The notes under the pieces are model-generated. The model was not told the DNA's origin, did not search any database, and was given only the letters and a program-made list of their open reading frames with translations. Positions 44,680-52,923 of a stretch of 64,000 nucleotides of DNA are shown here, piece by piece. Positions within the stretch are counted from its first letter, which is position 1. Every line of letters begins with the position of its first letter. The DNA lies in assembly GCA_023475345.1 (NCBI GenBank), contig JAMCWD010000038.1, positions 1 to 64,000 of the forward strand, in the 5' to 3' direction. The DNA is from Chloroflexota bacterium. GTDB lineage: Bacteria; Vulcanimicrobiota; JAMCWD01. Both the position numbers and the translations under genes were made by a program.

Positions 44680-44762
44680 GAATTTTTTTAAAATTGACGT
44701 TATAATAATTAATAGTTTTCATTTATTATTATTTGGCAAACTGATATTATCAGGGGGCAGCT

Positions 44763-45146
44763 ATGAAAAACAAACAATGGGCGAAATTCGTGAAGAGGAA
44801 CCGGGAAAAAGTTGGTCTGTCAAGGAGAAAGCTTGCGCAGAAAGCCAGCATCGACCCCAGTTATATAACCTTGATTGAGAACGACGGTTATATTCCGAGC
44901 CGCAACAAGGTCGTCAACCTTGCGGAGGCGCTCGAGATCAATAATGACCGGGCATTGCTCGAAGCGGGATATTTGCCGGACAAAATCGATGCGGGCGACA
45001 TGTGGGAAATCATTAATATTTATCACAGGGTTAAAGAAATTAATAATGACGTACATAAAGATACCACGATCTTTTCCCAGTTGGAGCCTTCCGGGCAGGA
45101 CAAATACGTCAGGGAATTTTATGAAGAGGCTCTTGCCGGCAGATAA
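44763..45146 (+). CDS. XRE-family transcriptional regulator
   Basis: A 127-residue DNA-binding protein. A helix-turn-helix of the Cro/C1 type occupies about 8-65: WAKFVKRNREKVGLSRRKLA, then SIDPSYITLIENDGYIPS (recognition helix) and KVVNLAEALEINNDRALLEAG. The C-terminal half (70-127) is an acidic helical tail with no ligand domain recognised, perhaps for dimerisation. CAGGGGG precedes the ATG. The palindrome at 44638-44679 and the divergent TPR-menG-deacetylase-anmK run suggest it regulates itself and that operon. Confidence 0.85.
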   Translation: MKNKQWAKFVKRNREKVGLSRRKLAQKASIDPSYITLIENDGYIPSRNKVVNLAEALEINNDRALLEAGYLPDKIDAGDMWEIINIYHRVKEINNDVHKDTTIFSQLEPSGQDKYVREFYEEALAGR

Positions 45147-45271
45147 CAGCCGGGATCAGGGATTACTGACCGGGGGATTTCTTTTAAGGAATTTTCTCTC
45201 AATGAATTAAGCAAGCCTGTGGCGTATCCTGTGTTTTTCTTTTGACAGCTTGAAGAAGGGAAAAATCCCTG

Positions 45272-46057
45272 CTAGTATCTTATGTCCTTGATGACTTCGC
45301 CCGTGCCGTCATACCATCTTTCGGTAAGTATATTGCCCACGCCGTCATGTGTGAATACCTGCCAGGCTTCCAGCATGCCGTCGGGGCCGGTAAGCTCTAT
45401 CTTCACGACATTATCGTTTTCGTCACATGTATATCTGAATGTGCTCATCACCCGGCCTTCGGCATTATGCCAGACTTTATCCCGCAGGTTGCCCCTGCCG
45501 TCGTACGTGAATGTAAAAAACCCTTCCATCCTGTCGGCCGAATTATATGTCTCCTCAAGCGACAACTCCCCGTCAGGATAATTTTCGTACCGGTAACGCT
45601 TGATCAATGCTCCCCTGGGGTTGTGCCAGCTTTCCCCGATAAGCTCCCCTCTTAAATATACAGATTTGATAGAATAAAAAAGCTGGCCTTCTTTGTCGTA
45701 TTCGTAACGCTCGAGCATAAGCCCGTTTTCCGAATCGTACCTGTACCGGTGGATATTCATAAGCCTGTTGTACCTGTTGAACCATATCGATTCAATCAAC
45801 TTGTCTTCGCCCGGGTTGTAAAAGTATATGCGTGTCAGGGGCTTTGTAAATTCCGGCTCGAAAATTTCAAGCTTGATCACATTGCCGTTATTATCGTAAT
45901 AGTGCGTCTGGTGCTGGTGAGGAACGCGCCCGGGAGGGTATTCCTTGATGCCTACAACATGGCCGTAGATATCTACTTTCCCGCTCTTGAAATCCTTGCT
46001 CGATTCTATCCGGGAATTTATTTTCTCCATGAACTGTTCAAATTTTTCTTCGCTCAT
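45272..46057 (-). CDS. YD/RHS-like repeat protein
   Basis: A 261-residue protein built of about ten short beta-hairpin repeats of the YD type, such as YRYDSENGLMLERYEYDKEG, HNPRGALIKRYRYENYPDG, YDGRGNLRDKVWHNAEG and HDGVGNILTERWYDGTGE. There is no signal peptide, which is unusual since YD and RHS repeats mostly occur in exported or toxin proteins. The N-terminal 30 residues are helical and charged. It starts 12 bases after the radical SAM gene with GAGGGGG upstream, so it is the last gene of a three-gene operon. Function unknown; a shell-like or ligand-wrapping scaffold is possible. Confidence 0.68.
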   Translation of the reverse strand: MSEEKFEQFMEKINSRIESSKDFKSGKVDIYGHVVGIKEYPPGRVPHQHQTHYYDNNGNVIKLEIFEPEFTKPLTRIYFYNPGEDKLIESIWFNRYNRLMNIHRYRYDSENGLMLERYEYDKEGQLFYSIKSVYLRGELIGESWHNPRGALIKRYRYENYPDGELSLEETYNSADRMEGFFTFTYDGRGNLRDKVWHNAEGRVMSTFRYTCDENDNVVKIELTGPDGMLEAWQVFTHDGVGNILTERWYDGTGEVIKDIRY

Positions 46058-46069
46058 TTTCTTGCCCCC

Positions 46070-47956
46070 TCACCATACGTTGGCCCTTGCTTCCAGGGCC
46101 TGGCGCATCTTGAATTTATCAATATATTCCAGCCCGTGGCGGACAAGATACAGGTGGATGTTTTCCCTGTACCTCAGGTAATACCACAGGCCGTAATCGT
46201 ATTTTTCGGCGCAAATCCGGGTACAATGGCGCATCATCTCATCGACTTCCCTGTCGGACATCCCCCTGGTACAACTGTAATGAAGGTTAGACGACAACTC
46301 CTCGATATCCTCCGTTATATCGACGATTCCATATTTTTCGGCTTCCACGTGCAGGAGGCTGTGTTTGCCGAGAGTGAATACCGAGCGGCCGTAGGAATGG
46401 ATGATATCCCTGTTGTCACAGATGGCGTTTATCGTTGCCATTGCTTCATCGCCGGTTTCAGTGGGAAACCCGAAGAAGATGTATGCGAAGTTCCAGATCC
46501 CGGCTTCTTTCGAATCCCGGAGGATCCTGTAACGATCTGTCATATCTATGCCCTTGTTTATGAGCTTCATGATCCTGTCGCTGCCGGATTCAAATCCCCA
46601 GAGTATCAGGGTCAGCCCGGCCCTGTGCGCAAGCTCCAGGAGTTCCCTTGTAAAGCCTTCTTCAGTACGGCCGTTTATGAACCAGTGTACTTTCAGGTCT
46701 TCTTTCAGGAGCTTTTCGGATAATTCCCTCAAGTATTCCGGTGCAACCGATTCGTCGGTGAACTCGAAGTTGCTTATGCCGTAACTTTCTTTAAGGTATC
46801 GAAGCTCTCCGATAAGACGGTCGATGGATTTGACGTCCCGGTTGATGCCGAAATCAGTATCGCAGAAGGTACACTTGCCCCAGTAGCATCCTTTGCTTGC
46901 CTGGATACAACATACTATGTCGGGAGTGAAGTAACGATCCAGCGGGAGCCCTTTCGGGTCCTGGCACCCGGTCTTATCGAGCTTTTCGGGTTTTTTACCG
47001 CGGGTCTTGAGTACTTTTCCTTTCGCCTCGTCAAGGTAGAGGATGTCGGGGACGCCTGACAGATCTTTATGCTCTTCGAGAGTTTTGATGAAAGTATGGA
47101 TTTGCTTTTCGCCTTCGCCCATGCTGAGGCTGTGTGCGAACGTCCTGAAGAATTCAGGCCTTTTCAGGAGCGCCTCCTGGACCCTGCCGAAGAAATTCCC
47201 GCCGATATTGATGTGGCAGCTTTCCGGCGCGGCTTCCTTCAGCATGCGGGCTATTGTCAGGCCCGCAAGCACTTGTGATGTGGAATTTATGGAGATCCCG
47301 ATGAAATCGGGGCTGTCTTTGAGCAGATCCTGCACGTGATCCTTCATGAAATCGTAGAACATATTTTCACGGGGATCGGCGGTTGCTTTTATGAGGTCAT
47401 AGGTGGTCAGAAGCCCGTGGGGATGTGAATATCCGTTGAAGGAAATGCATGCCGGGTGATAGGGGAGCGAGACAAGCTTAAGGGCGTCGTCTATTACCTT
47501 GAACGCCTCCACGAGGAAAACCGGGTTATAGAAGCGCCTGGGGTCGCGGAGGGTTTCCTTTGCGTCAAGTATAAGGGAAGGGAGCTCTTTAACAATATCC
47601 AGCTTCTCCTTGAAAAAATCCTCTATTGCCAGGAAGCGGGATGCTTCGATCTGGGAATCGAGCGACCGGTCGTCTATAAGGGAGTGGAGATATGTCCTGG
47701 TCTTAAGGTAATCGTAGGCCAACTTGAGGCGGCTGACGGAGAGTTTCAGATATTCCGGGGTGAGTACATGATCATAGAATTCAAGGTTGAGATCGCACAG
47801 GCGTACCTCGTATCCCTTGCTCCTCAAGTGTCCCGCCAGAGAACACATCGCATAATGAGGGTTCTGAGGGGTCCATTGGGGGGGGAAAATCAAAAGCGCT
47901 GCGGCCCGGGCGACAGGCTTCCTTCCCTTTTGCGGAGTCCTCTTTTTCCCCTTCAC
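46070..47956 (-). CDS. Radical SAM protein with N-terminal B12-binding-like domain and CX4CX2C cluster motif
   Basis: A 628-residue enzyme. The N-terminal region (about 10-300) holds a B12-binding-like Rossmann domain (LLIFPPQWTPQNPHYAMCSL, HLRSKGYEVRLCDLN, PDFIGISINSTSQVLAGL) and a long helical insert. The cluster site ASKGCYWGKCTFCDTDFG near 355 has CX4CX2C spacing rather than CX3CX2C, as seen in some RiPP-maturation and related B12 radical SAM groups. WGFESGSDRIMKLINKG near 470 is a core motif. The start is taken as GTG 47956, forming a GTGA overlap with the small upstream gene. An in-frame ATG at 48001 is the alternative. The substrate is unknown. Confidence 0.78.
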   Translation of the reverse strand: MKGKKRTPQKGRKPVARAAALLIFPPQWTPQNPHYAMCSLAGHLRSKGYEVRLCDLNLEFYDHVLTPEYLKLSVSRLKLAYDYLKTRTYLHSLIDDRSLDSQIEASRFLAIEDFFKEKLDIVKELPSLILDAKETLRDPRRFYNPVFLVEAFKVIDDALKLVSLPYHPACISFNGYSHPHGLLTTYDLIKATADPRENMFYDFMKDHVQDLLKDSPDFIGISINSTSQVLAGLTIARMLKEAAPESCHINIGGNFFGRVQEALLKRPEFFRTFAHSLSMGEGEKQIHTFIKTLEEHKDLSGVPDILYLDEAKGKVLKTRGKKPEKLDKTGCQDPKGLPLDRYFTPDIVCCIQASKGCYWGKCTFCDTDFGINRDVKSIDRLIGELRYLKESYGISNFEFTDESVAPEYLRELSEKLLKEDLKVHWFINGRTEEGFTRELLELAHRAGLTLILWGFESGSDRIMKLINKGIDMTDRYRILRDSKEAGIWNFAYIFFGFPTETGDEAMATINAICDNRDIIHSYGRSVFTLGKHSLLHVEAEKYGIVDITEDIEELSSNLHYSCTRGMSDREVDEMMRHCTRICAEKYDYGLWYYLRYRENIHLYLVRHGLEYIDKFKMRQALEARANVW

Positions 47957-48225
47957 CGGGCCCGTCTTTTCAATTTTCCTTCTCTTTCCAGTTTTTCGCA
48001 TTCGGCGATAAAAGCCATCAATTCTTCGAGTATGGGCATCATGTTCTCGTACCGGTTTTTCTCGATCTCCTCCAGTATCTCATCGTGCCGGGCCGTATTT
48101 TTGGCGGATTTATCCCTGCTGCCGTATAACTGGAGAGTCATGATCTCATCGCGCAGCTCCTGCTCCCGCCTCATGAACTCCGAGAACCGCCTTACTCTCT
48201 GTTCGATTTCGTCTTTGTTTAACAT
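47953..48225 (-). CDS. Small coiled-coil protein upstream of the radical SAM gene
   Basis: A 90-residue, highly charged helical protein with long Glu/Arg heptads (EIEQRVRRFSEFMRREQELR, RHDEILEEIEKNRYENMMP) and a basic C-terminus KLKRRAR. GAGGGG lies six bases before the ATG. Its stop overlaps the preferred start of the radical SAM gene by four bases, so the two products are probably made together. It has no leader and core features that would mark a RiPP precursor, and it is more likely a partner or adaptor. Its last codons recur as an inverted 22-bp repeat at 48439-48460. Confidence 0.65.
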   Translation of the reverse strand: MLNKDEIEQRVRRFSEFMRREQELRDEIMTLQLYGSRDKSAKNTARHDEILEEIEKNRYENMMPILEELMAFIAECEKLEREGKLKRRAR

Positions 48226-48438
48226 AGAATTCCCCTCAAAATGATCTTTCTATCGAAGAAGCAGTTCCCCTGCAAACAGTCGGATTATGCAAAAAAAATT
48301 TTTTACAGGGGCAAAAATTGGAAACGGGGTTTGATTTATCACATTTTAAAGAAAACTTCAATAACTAATTGCTTTTTGTAGTAAATTTATATAGAAAAAT
48401 TTCATAATTCCTGTTAACTTTACAAAAAAATGTGGGAT

Positions 48439-48460
48439 AATTGAAAAGACGGGCCCGGTG
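48439..48460. repeat. Inverted copy of the 3' end of the small coiled-coil gene
   Basis: Bases 48439-48460 are the exact reverse complement of 47954-47975 (22 of 22). The match covers the codons for the KRRAR tail of the small protein. It lies directly before the ribosome site of the gene at 48471, where a TTG-initiated reading frame would add KRRAR in frame to that protein. The 245-base gap is otherwise AT-rich. Confidence 0.65.
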
Positions 48461-48470
48461 GGGAGTGGTT

Positions 48471-49415
48471 ATGGATCAAATAATAAATGCATTTAAATCG
48501 GCCGGGGTAGCGATAACGCCGGCGCAGTTGCTTGCCTACGGTACACAGGCGGAGGACCAGGAACAGGAAACTACCGGCGGTTCAACCGTATCGGTAGGCC
48601 AGCTCAATGCAAGCGATGCTTTGAACTACACCTGGAGCGGCCTGACGGGAGGCATAGCAGGGCTTTCCAGCATCAACGGCACGTCCTCAGGCAGTGTTTC
48701 GTTCTCCATCCAGAATTATAATTACATCGGGACTAACGCCATGAGCGCCGTGGGCGAAGCGGAAGCCGCCAATACCCAGGAGATTGACAACACCATCGAG
48801 GTTGCCGGCACCGGTATGGGATCCGACAAAAAATATAAGATGTATGCCGGTGAACTTCTGGCCGTTTATTCCGTTGTCAAGGACGGTGCGAACAGAACGC
48901 CGGAAGACATGCAGACCGCTCTAAAGGATCGCTATGGAATAGAGACGGAGATCAAGGAGATTGACGGCCGCAAAGCCCTGGTCAACACCAAGACCGGTAA
49001 TGTCATGATCGCTGACGGAAACGGCAACAATTTGCTTGACAAGGATGATTTGCAGTTCCAGGCGGCCCTTGATGTAGTTAAGGAGCGTTACAATATCGAT
49101 GTAGAGCAGTTCGAGCAGGATTACGATATAACAAAAGGCGGCATCGGGTCACAGAGCGGCGCCAACGTTTTCATGAGCCAGCATTCGTTCTATGATGATG
49201 ACTGGCTTGAAAACCTCGACGTCGGAGACACCAAATGGCGCAAGCACAAGAAATACGACCCGGACGAGCAGGAAGCCCTTGATGCAGCAGGCGAAGTCGC
49301 CACGGGCCAGAACGTTGATACAATGGGCTGGAAATATTACGGCGACCCCATCTGGCAGAATTCCGTCCGCGAGATATTCAGCAAAGTCGCCTATTATAAC
49401 AACATCCTCAACTAA
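48471..49415 (+). CDS. Hypothetical protein with EF-hand-like calcium loop
   Basis: A 314-residue protein without signal peptide or membrane segment. Residues 25-110 are Gly, Ser, Thr and Asn rich (ISSINGTSSGSVSFSIQNYN-like composition). The central part is helical. A 12-residue loop DGNGNNLLDKDD at about 182-193 has Asp/Asn at positions 1, 3, 5 and 9 and Asp at 12, the pattern of an EF-hand or dockerin calcium loop. The C-terminal 60 residues are acidic and aromatic. No family is recognised. ATG 48471 follows GGGGAG; the longer TTG 48441 reading is rejected because it consists of a repeated sequence. A strong terminator follows at 49439. Confidence 0.62.
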   Translation: MDQIINAFKSAGVAITPAQLLAYGTQAEDQEQETTGGSTVSVGQLNASDALNYTWSGLTGGIAGLSSINGTSSGSVSFSIQNYNYIGTNAMSAVGEAEAANTQEIDNTIEVAGTGMGSDKKYKMYAGELLAVYSVVKDGANRTPEDMQTALKDRYGIETEIKEIDGRKALVNTKTGNVMIADGNGNNLLDKDDLQFQAALDVVKERYNIDVEQFEQDYDITKGGIGSQSGANVFMSQHSFYDDDWLENLDVGDTKWRKHKKYDPDEQEALDAAGEVATGQNVDTMGWKYYGDPIWQNSVREIFSKVAYYNNILN

Positions 49416-49438
49416 AGCTTAAAGCTGGAGCAATCCCG

Positions 49439-49467
49439 AAAAGCCCCGGTTTACCGGGGCTTTTTTC
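49439..49467 (+). terminator. Rho-independent terminator after the EF-hand-loop protein
   Basis: A perfect 12-bp stem (AAAAGCCCCGGT and ACCGGGGCTTTT) with a two-base loop, followed by a T-run. It starts 24 bases after the stop codon. Confidence 0.9.
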
Positions 49468-49530
49468 TTTGCCGGTATTTATATTTATGTTGTAGCTTAA
49501 GCCCTGCAGATCCCCGCATGGCAAAAGGAA

Positions 49531-49572
49531 TTAACCGCAAAGCGCGTCGAGACAAGCAGGGAGCGCAGAGGA
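49531..49572. repeat. Interspersed repeat of the TTAACCGCAAAG...GGGAGCGCAGAGG type
   Basis: A diverged relative of the element at 38552-38596, in the 189-base gap between the terminator and the methyltransferase gene. Confidence 0.45.
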
Positions 49573-49604
49573 AATTGAGACACGCTCATTTGTCAGCCAT
49601 GTTT

Positions 49605-50225
49605 TTATTTTTCTTTTTTGAATAAAGCATAAACATATGGTCTTGGGTCACCATTAGGATTTATGTATGTATAGTCAAAATTTGAAATAAGTTTGAACGA
49701 CGATCCCAATTTTTCTGATAATTCTTCGATAGAATACCTATGAAGAGTTAAGCCTGCACATTTTGGAGCACCTGTCTTTGAAAATTCGGCAAATATTACA
49801 TGGCCACCTGTTTTCAATGTTGATTTTACACTTTCAAAATATCCGTTAATATCATCTTCATCAGTTAGAAAATGTAAAACGGCTCTATCAATCCATATAT
49901 CGATCTCCGGCAGTGTACTTTGAATCGGTTGTGCGATATCCTGGCAAAGCCAAACAATTTTTTCACCCTTGTCATTTAGTCTGTCTTTGACCCGGTTTAG
50001 AGCCTCGATGCTGATATCATTAAGAACCAATCTTACACTTTTAGACAAAAGTTCTTCTATTAAAACTGAAGTACCGACTCCAGGGAGGAATATCGTAGAT
50101 TTCTCCCATTCCGGGATTTGATTCAATAATTTCAATGTTTGGGATACGGTTTTTTCGTACCATCCTAATTTTGAATCTTCTGTATTAGAAAATATTGTAT
50201 CCCAATGCTTACTACTCGATTTCAT
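49605..50225 (-). CDS. Class I SAM-dependent methyltransferase
   Basis: A 206-residue soluble protein. The N-terminus KHWDTIFSNTEDSKLGWYEK is typical of small-molecule methyltransferases of the methyltransf_12/25 type. Motif I is degenerate (TIFLPGVGTSVLIEELL, normally VLDLGCGxG), the acidic strand 2 end is LVLNDIS, motif IV is IDIWIDRAVLHFL, and GGHVIFAEFSKTGAPKCAG follows. The composition is strongly AT-rich, unlike its neighbours, which suggests transfer. The substrate cannot be named. It is downstream of, but separated by a terminator from, the minor-pilin operon on the same strand. Confidence 0.75.
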   Translation of the reverse strand: MKSSSKHWDTIFSNTEDSKLGWYEKTVSQTLKLLNQIPEWEKSTIFLPGVGTSVLIEELLSKSVRLVLNDISIEALNRVKDRLNDKGEKIVWLCQDIAQPIQSTLPEIDIWIDRAVLHFLTDEDDINGYFESVKSTLKTGGHVIFAEFSKTGAPKCAGLTLHRYSIEELSEKLGSSFKLISNFDYTYINPNGDPRPYVYALFKKEK

Positions 50226-50474
50226 GATTTCTCGTTTCTCTTTTTAAGGGCTGACATTTCTTTTTGTCTTTGTTCTACAATTGTAGTTATTATATCGAAT
50301 ATTGCCTTGTAAGTCTATAAAAGGTGACTTGGGGCCGGCTTGGGGAGCAATTCTTCGACTGCTTGAATTGCCGAGTCCTCTCTTCTTGATTATACTGCCC
50401 CTGTTTCGTTTCTTAACTTTGAAGATTTTATCAAGAGACGGCCTTGACACATATCGCCGACGCATCACAGACAT

Positions 50475-50512
50475 AAAAAAAAGGAGCCTGTTTTACAAGA
50501 CTCCTTTTTTTT
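50475..50512 (-). terminator. Terminator of the minor-pilin operon
   Basis: A 12-bp stem (AAAAAAAAGGAG and CTCCTTTTTTTT) around a 14-base loop, with an A/T run on both sides, so it can work in either direction. It lies 30 bases after the stop of the secreted protein gene at 50542. The rest of the gap 50226-50474 is low-complexity, AT-rich sequence without a convincing gene. Confidence 0.85.
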
Positions 50513-50541
50513 CAATACCTGAAATTTTGAATCGGTGGAAC

Positions 50542-51618
50542 TTAGGGATTAGGGATTTCTTTCCATTCTATAACCCTGTAGGAACGGGTGTACGGTGGAA
50601 ACACCTGGCTCAGGTATTCGGGGTCGGTTGTCAGCATTGCCCCGTCTTCAAGGTTGATGTTTCTGCCGATAGCGGATGAGGGGTCGAGAGCCACTACACC
50701 GCCTATGACACGCAGGGGGCCCGCGGCGGTAAAATTGCCGTGGGAGTAAACCAGACCCTGGAAGTACGCGTAATTGGGGATGTAAAGGTTCAGTCTCCCG
50801 TTGGTGGAGTTATAGAAAAAGAGATCGAAATATTCGTCGCTTAAGGTCGGCGCTTTTTCAACCGCGGCGTATGTCGTGTCCAGTGTCTCGAATTTGTATA
50901 CCGGGAGCTGGCTGGTATCCAGGGGGGTACTTGCGGTTGAGGCCGTATCGGGGTTGTATTCCGTGGCGAGGCTGCCGTCTTTATAGTCGTTATAAACCGT
51001 TTCCGCCTTATATGAAGGTATAAGATTGCCCTTGGAATCATAGATTGTAGTTCCGGTATTGTACTGGAGGAAAGTAATGGGATTGCCGTTTAAGTCATAG
51101 CCGATAATGGGGGAATCATCGTAAGGGGCGGCAACGGGAGGCTGGCCGGGTTGAGTATCGGTATCGGTTGGAGTTGTAGTGGTTGTAACAATGTTATCCT
51201 GGCCGCCGGTCGTGCCGGTGCCGAAATCGTGATCCGAATTGGTTTGATTTCCCTGGCTGTTGGTATTACCGTCCTTGTCTTTGCTGCCCTTATGCTTTTC
51301 TTCGTATTTCAACTGGCCTTCGGAAGTAACCTGTGAAGAACTTGATTTGTCGGCTTTCGTTATGCTGACATTAATTGAAATGCCACTGCCGCTGATTGTC
51401 CATGCTGTGCCTATCTTATTGCCGCTGCTATCCTTAACGTTTGTTTTGCTGAGACCATAGCTTTCACTGCTCTTTGAAAAGTTGATATCGATGTTTAATC
51501 CAAAAACATTTTTGAAAAAACTCGATAACAAACCCGCGTGAGCCGGAGCGGCATTCGATAGCATAAATGTAAATATCAGCAGGACACCTATTGCGATTAC
51601 CAGCGTTTTTCTATTCAT
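50542..51618 (-). CDS. Secreted pilus-associated hypothetical protein
   Basis: A 358-residue exported protein. The signal peptide is about 1-28 (VLLIFTFMLSNAAPAHA|G). A Ser/Asn/Gly-rich region, then a low-complexity Thr-rich linker (about 120-160), and a C-terminal beta-rich part (about 260-358) with GRLNLYIPNYAYFQGLVYSH and VIGGVVALDPSSAIGRNINL. That ending resembles the polymer-like C-terminal part of PilX-type pilus proteins, which fits its place as last gene of the operon. ATG 51618 is chosen (eight bases after AAAGGGG) over a GTG three codons upstream. The role could be a surface partner or substrate of the pilus. Confidence 0.62.
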   Translation of the reverse strand: MNRKTLVIAIGVLLIFTFMLSNAAPAHAGLLSSFFKNVFGLNIDINFSKSSESYGLSKTNVKDSSGNKIGTAWTISGSGISINVSITKADKSSSSQVTSEGQLKYEEKHKGSKDKDGNTNSQGNQTNSDHDFGTGTTGGQDNIVTTTTTPTDTDTQPGQPPVAAPYDDSPIIGYDLNGNPITFLQYNTGTTIYDSKGNLIPSYKAETVYNDYKDGSLATEYNPDTASTASTPLDTSQLPVYKFETLDTTYAAVEKAPTLSDEYFDLFFYNSTNGRLNLYIPNYAYFQGLVYSHGNFTAAGPLRVIGGVVALDPSSAIGRNINLEDGAMLTTDPEYLSQVFPPYTRSYRVIEWKEIPNP

Positions 51619-51652
51619 ATCAAGCACCCCTTTCAGCCTTGTTTAAGCCGAT

Positions 51653-52915
51653 TTATTCGCTTTTATAATATTCCACACTGTTCTTTACCCTGTTTCTTGC
51701 ATCCCAGGTCTGTACCTTGGTTGACATAGGACTGCCGCTGTCCAGCCATGCCTTGACGTCGGGTGAAAGCCCTTCCTGGCCCAGCAGCGGGTTGCCGTCG
51801 CGCCATATAATAAACGATGAACTGGGATTACTTGCAGCCGACTGTTCGTAATACCATTGAAAAAAGCTGGAATCCCGGGGAGCGTCGGGCGGGAGGTTGG
51901 AATTTATGCTCTGAGGTGCATTCGCAGGCATGTCGGCAAAGAATTTAGCTACATCGACATCTTCCACCCTGGTGTATCCCTTGCCTTCTTCGGTATATAA
52001 AGGATGGGCGACGCTGACATCGCCTTCGCCGTAAATGACCACGCCGGTTTTATTGTCAAGATCAAGCTCGGTTATTCCTTCCAGTTTTGTCGTTCCTTCA
52101 ACGACGACCGCTCCCTGCCCGGTCAGCGCGCCTTTAACATTAAGGTCTCCCACTACATAAAGGACGGTATTGTTATTTAGGCGCAGGTTGCCGTTTATCT
52201 GGAGGTTGCCTTCTATCCGGGTATTTTGAGTGATCTGCCCGTCGGCAGGGATAGACGACTGGGTAAAAGTAACATTCAACAGCGCGCTTTTGTCCAGGTC
52301 TTTCATGGCGATCTTGGATGCGTTGCTCTGGCGGTGGCCGTCCGGTATGACGTTTTGCACACCCCCGACTGCCGTAGCTTTCCCTGTGATAGTTACCTTG
52401 GTAACCGAAGGGTCGCCGGCTATTGCGTCAAGAGCGCTGGAATTGGTATGAATATTTCCCAGTTCGATTTTAGGGTATTTAACGGACTTGATCCCGTTGA
52501 TGTAAACGGAATCGCCGGAAAGCGTGATTTTGCCGTCGCAGACAAGCGCGCTGTATGCATTGGCATCGGTTTCGACTACTGCCCGGACCGTTCTGCTGAA
52601 TGCGCCTATCGTGCCGGTGGATATGATAGTTGCAGTAAGACCGCCGTTTGTAACGTCCGCCGAAAAACTGCCCAGACCCTGGGACATCGTCTCGGAAATA
52701 TTTCCTGCAAAATAAGGATCTGTCGAAAGCTGATACATGGCCTTGTGTATCCCCGCTTCGGCGGCATATAACGCCGATGTCCTGTCCCTGAAATTGCTCA
52801 TGAAAAGAGCATTGTTCGATGTGATTCCGAATACCGACAAGATCATTATCAGCATGATAACAGAAATCAGCATTACCGTTATAAGCGCAATTCCCCGTTT
52901 ATTTTTTATATTCAT
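51653..52915 (-). CDS. PilX-like minor pilus assembly protein
   Basis: A 420-residue protein with a pilin-like N-terminus: a basic leader, NKRG|IALITVMLISVIMLIMI, and a hydrophobic helix at about 9-30, followed by the SALYAAEAGIHKAMYQL segment typical of PilX N-terminal domains. As usual for PilX and GspK there is no Glu at +5. The C-terminal half (about 230-300) has beta-solenoid-like repeats (RIEGNLQINGNLRLNNNTVL, GDLNVKGALTGQGAVVVEG) like those of bactofilin or DUF7305-type proteins. Its place after PilV- and PilW-like genes supports the call. It could build or cap a type IV pilus-like fibre. Confidence 0.7.
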   Translation of the reverse strand: MNIKNKRGIALITVMLISVIMLIMILSVFGITSNNALFMSNFRDRTSALYAAEAGIHKAMYQLSTDPYFAGNISETMSQGLGSFSADVTNGGLTATIISTGTIGAFSRTVRAVVETDANAYSALVCDGKITLSGDSVYINGIKSVKYPKIELGNIHTNSSALDAIAGDPSVTKVTITGKATAVGGVQNVIPDGHRQSNASKIAMKDLDKSALLNVTFTQSSIPADGQITQNTRIEGNLQINGNLRLNNNTVLYVVGDLNVKGALTGQGAVVVEGTTKLEGITELDLDNKTGVVIYGEGDVSVAHPLYTEEGKGYTRVEDVDVAKFFADMPANAPQSINSNLPPDAPRDSSFFQWYYEQSAASNPSSSFIIWRDGNPLLGQEGLSPDVKAWLDSGSPMSTKVQTWDARNRVKNSVEYYKSE

Positions 52916-52923
52916 AAGACCTC

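Noticed and set aside
44694-44706. TTGACG and TATAAT taken together as one promoter
   Set aside because: They are only one base apart, so they cannot be a -35/-10 pair; neither has a good partner at 16-18 bases.
45749-46723. 324-codon plus-strand reading frame opposite the YD-repeat and radical SAM genes
   Set aside because: It spans two coupled genes in antisense and has no recognisable domain.
47953-48225. Small 90-residue protein as a RiPP precursor
   Set aside because: It is uniformly charged and helical, with no leader/core division or Cys/Gly-rich core.
47456-48244. 262-codon plus-strand reading frame
   Set aside because: Antisense to the radical SAM gene and the small coiled-coil gene, both with good ribosome sites or coupling.
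50302-50679. 125-codon plus-strand reading frame
   Set aside because: It runs through the terminator hairpin at 50475-50512 and into the antisense of the secreted protein gene.
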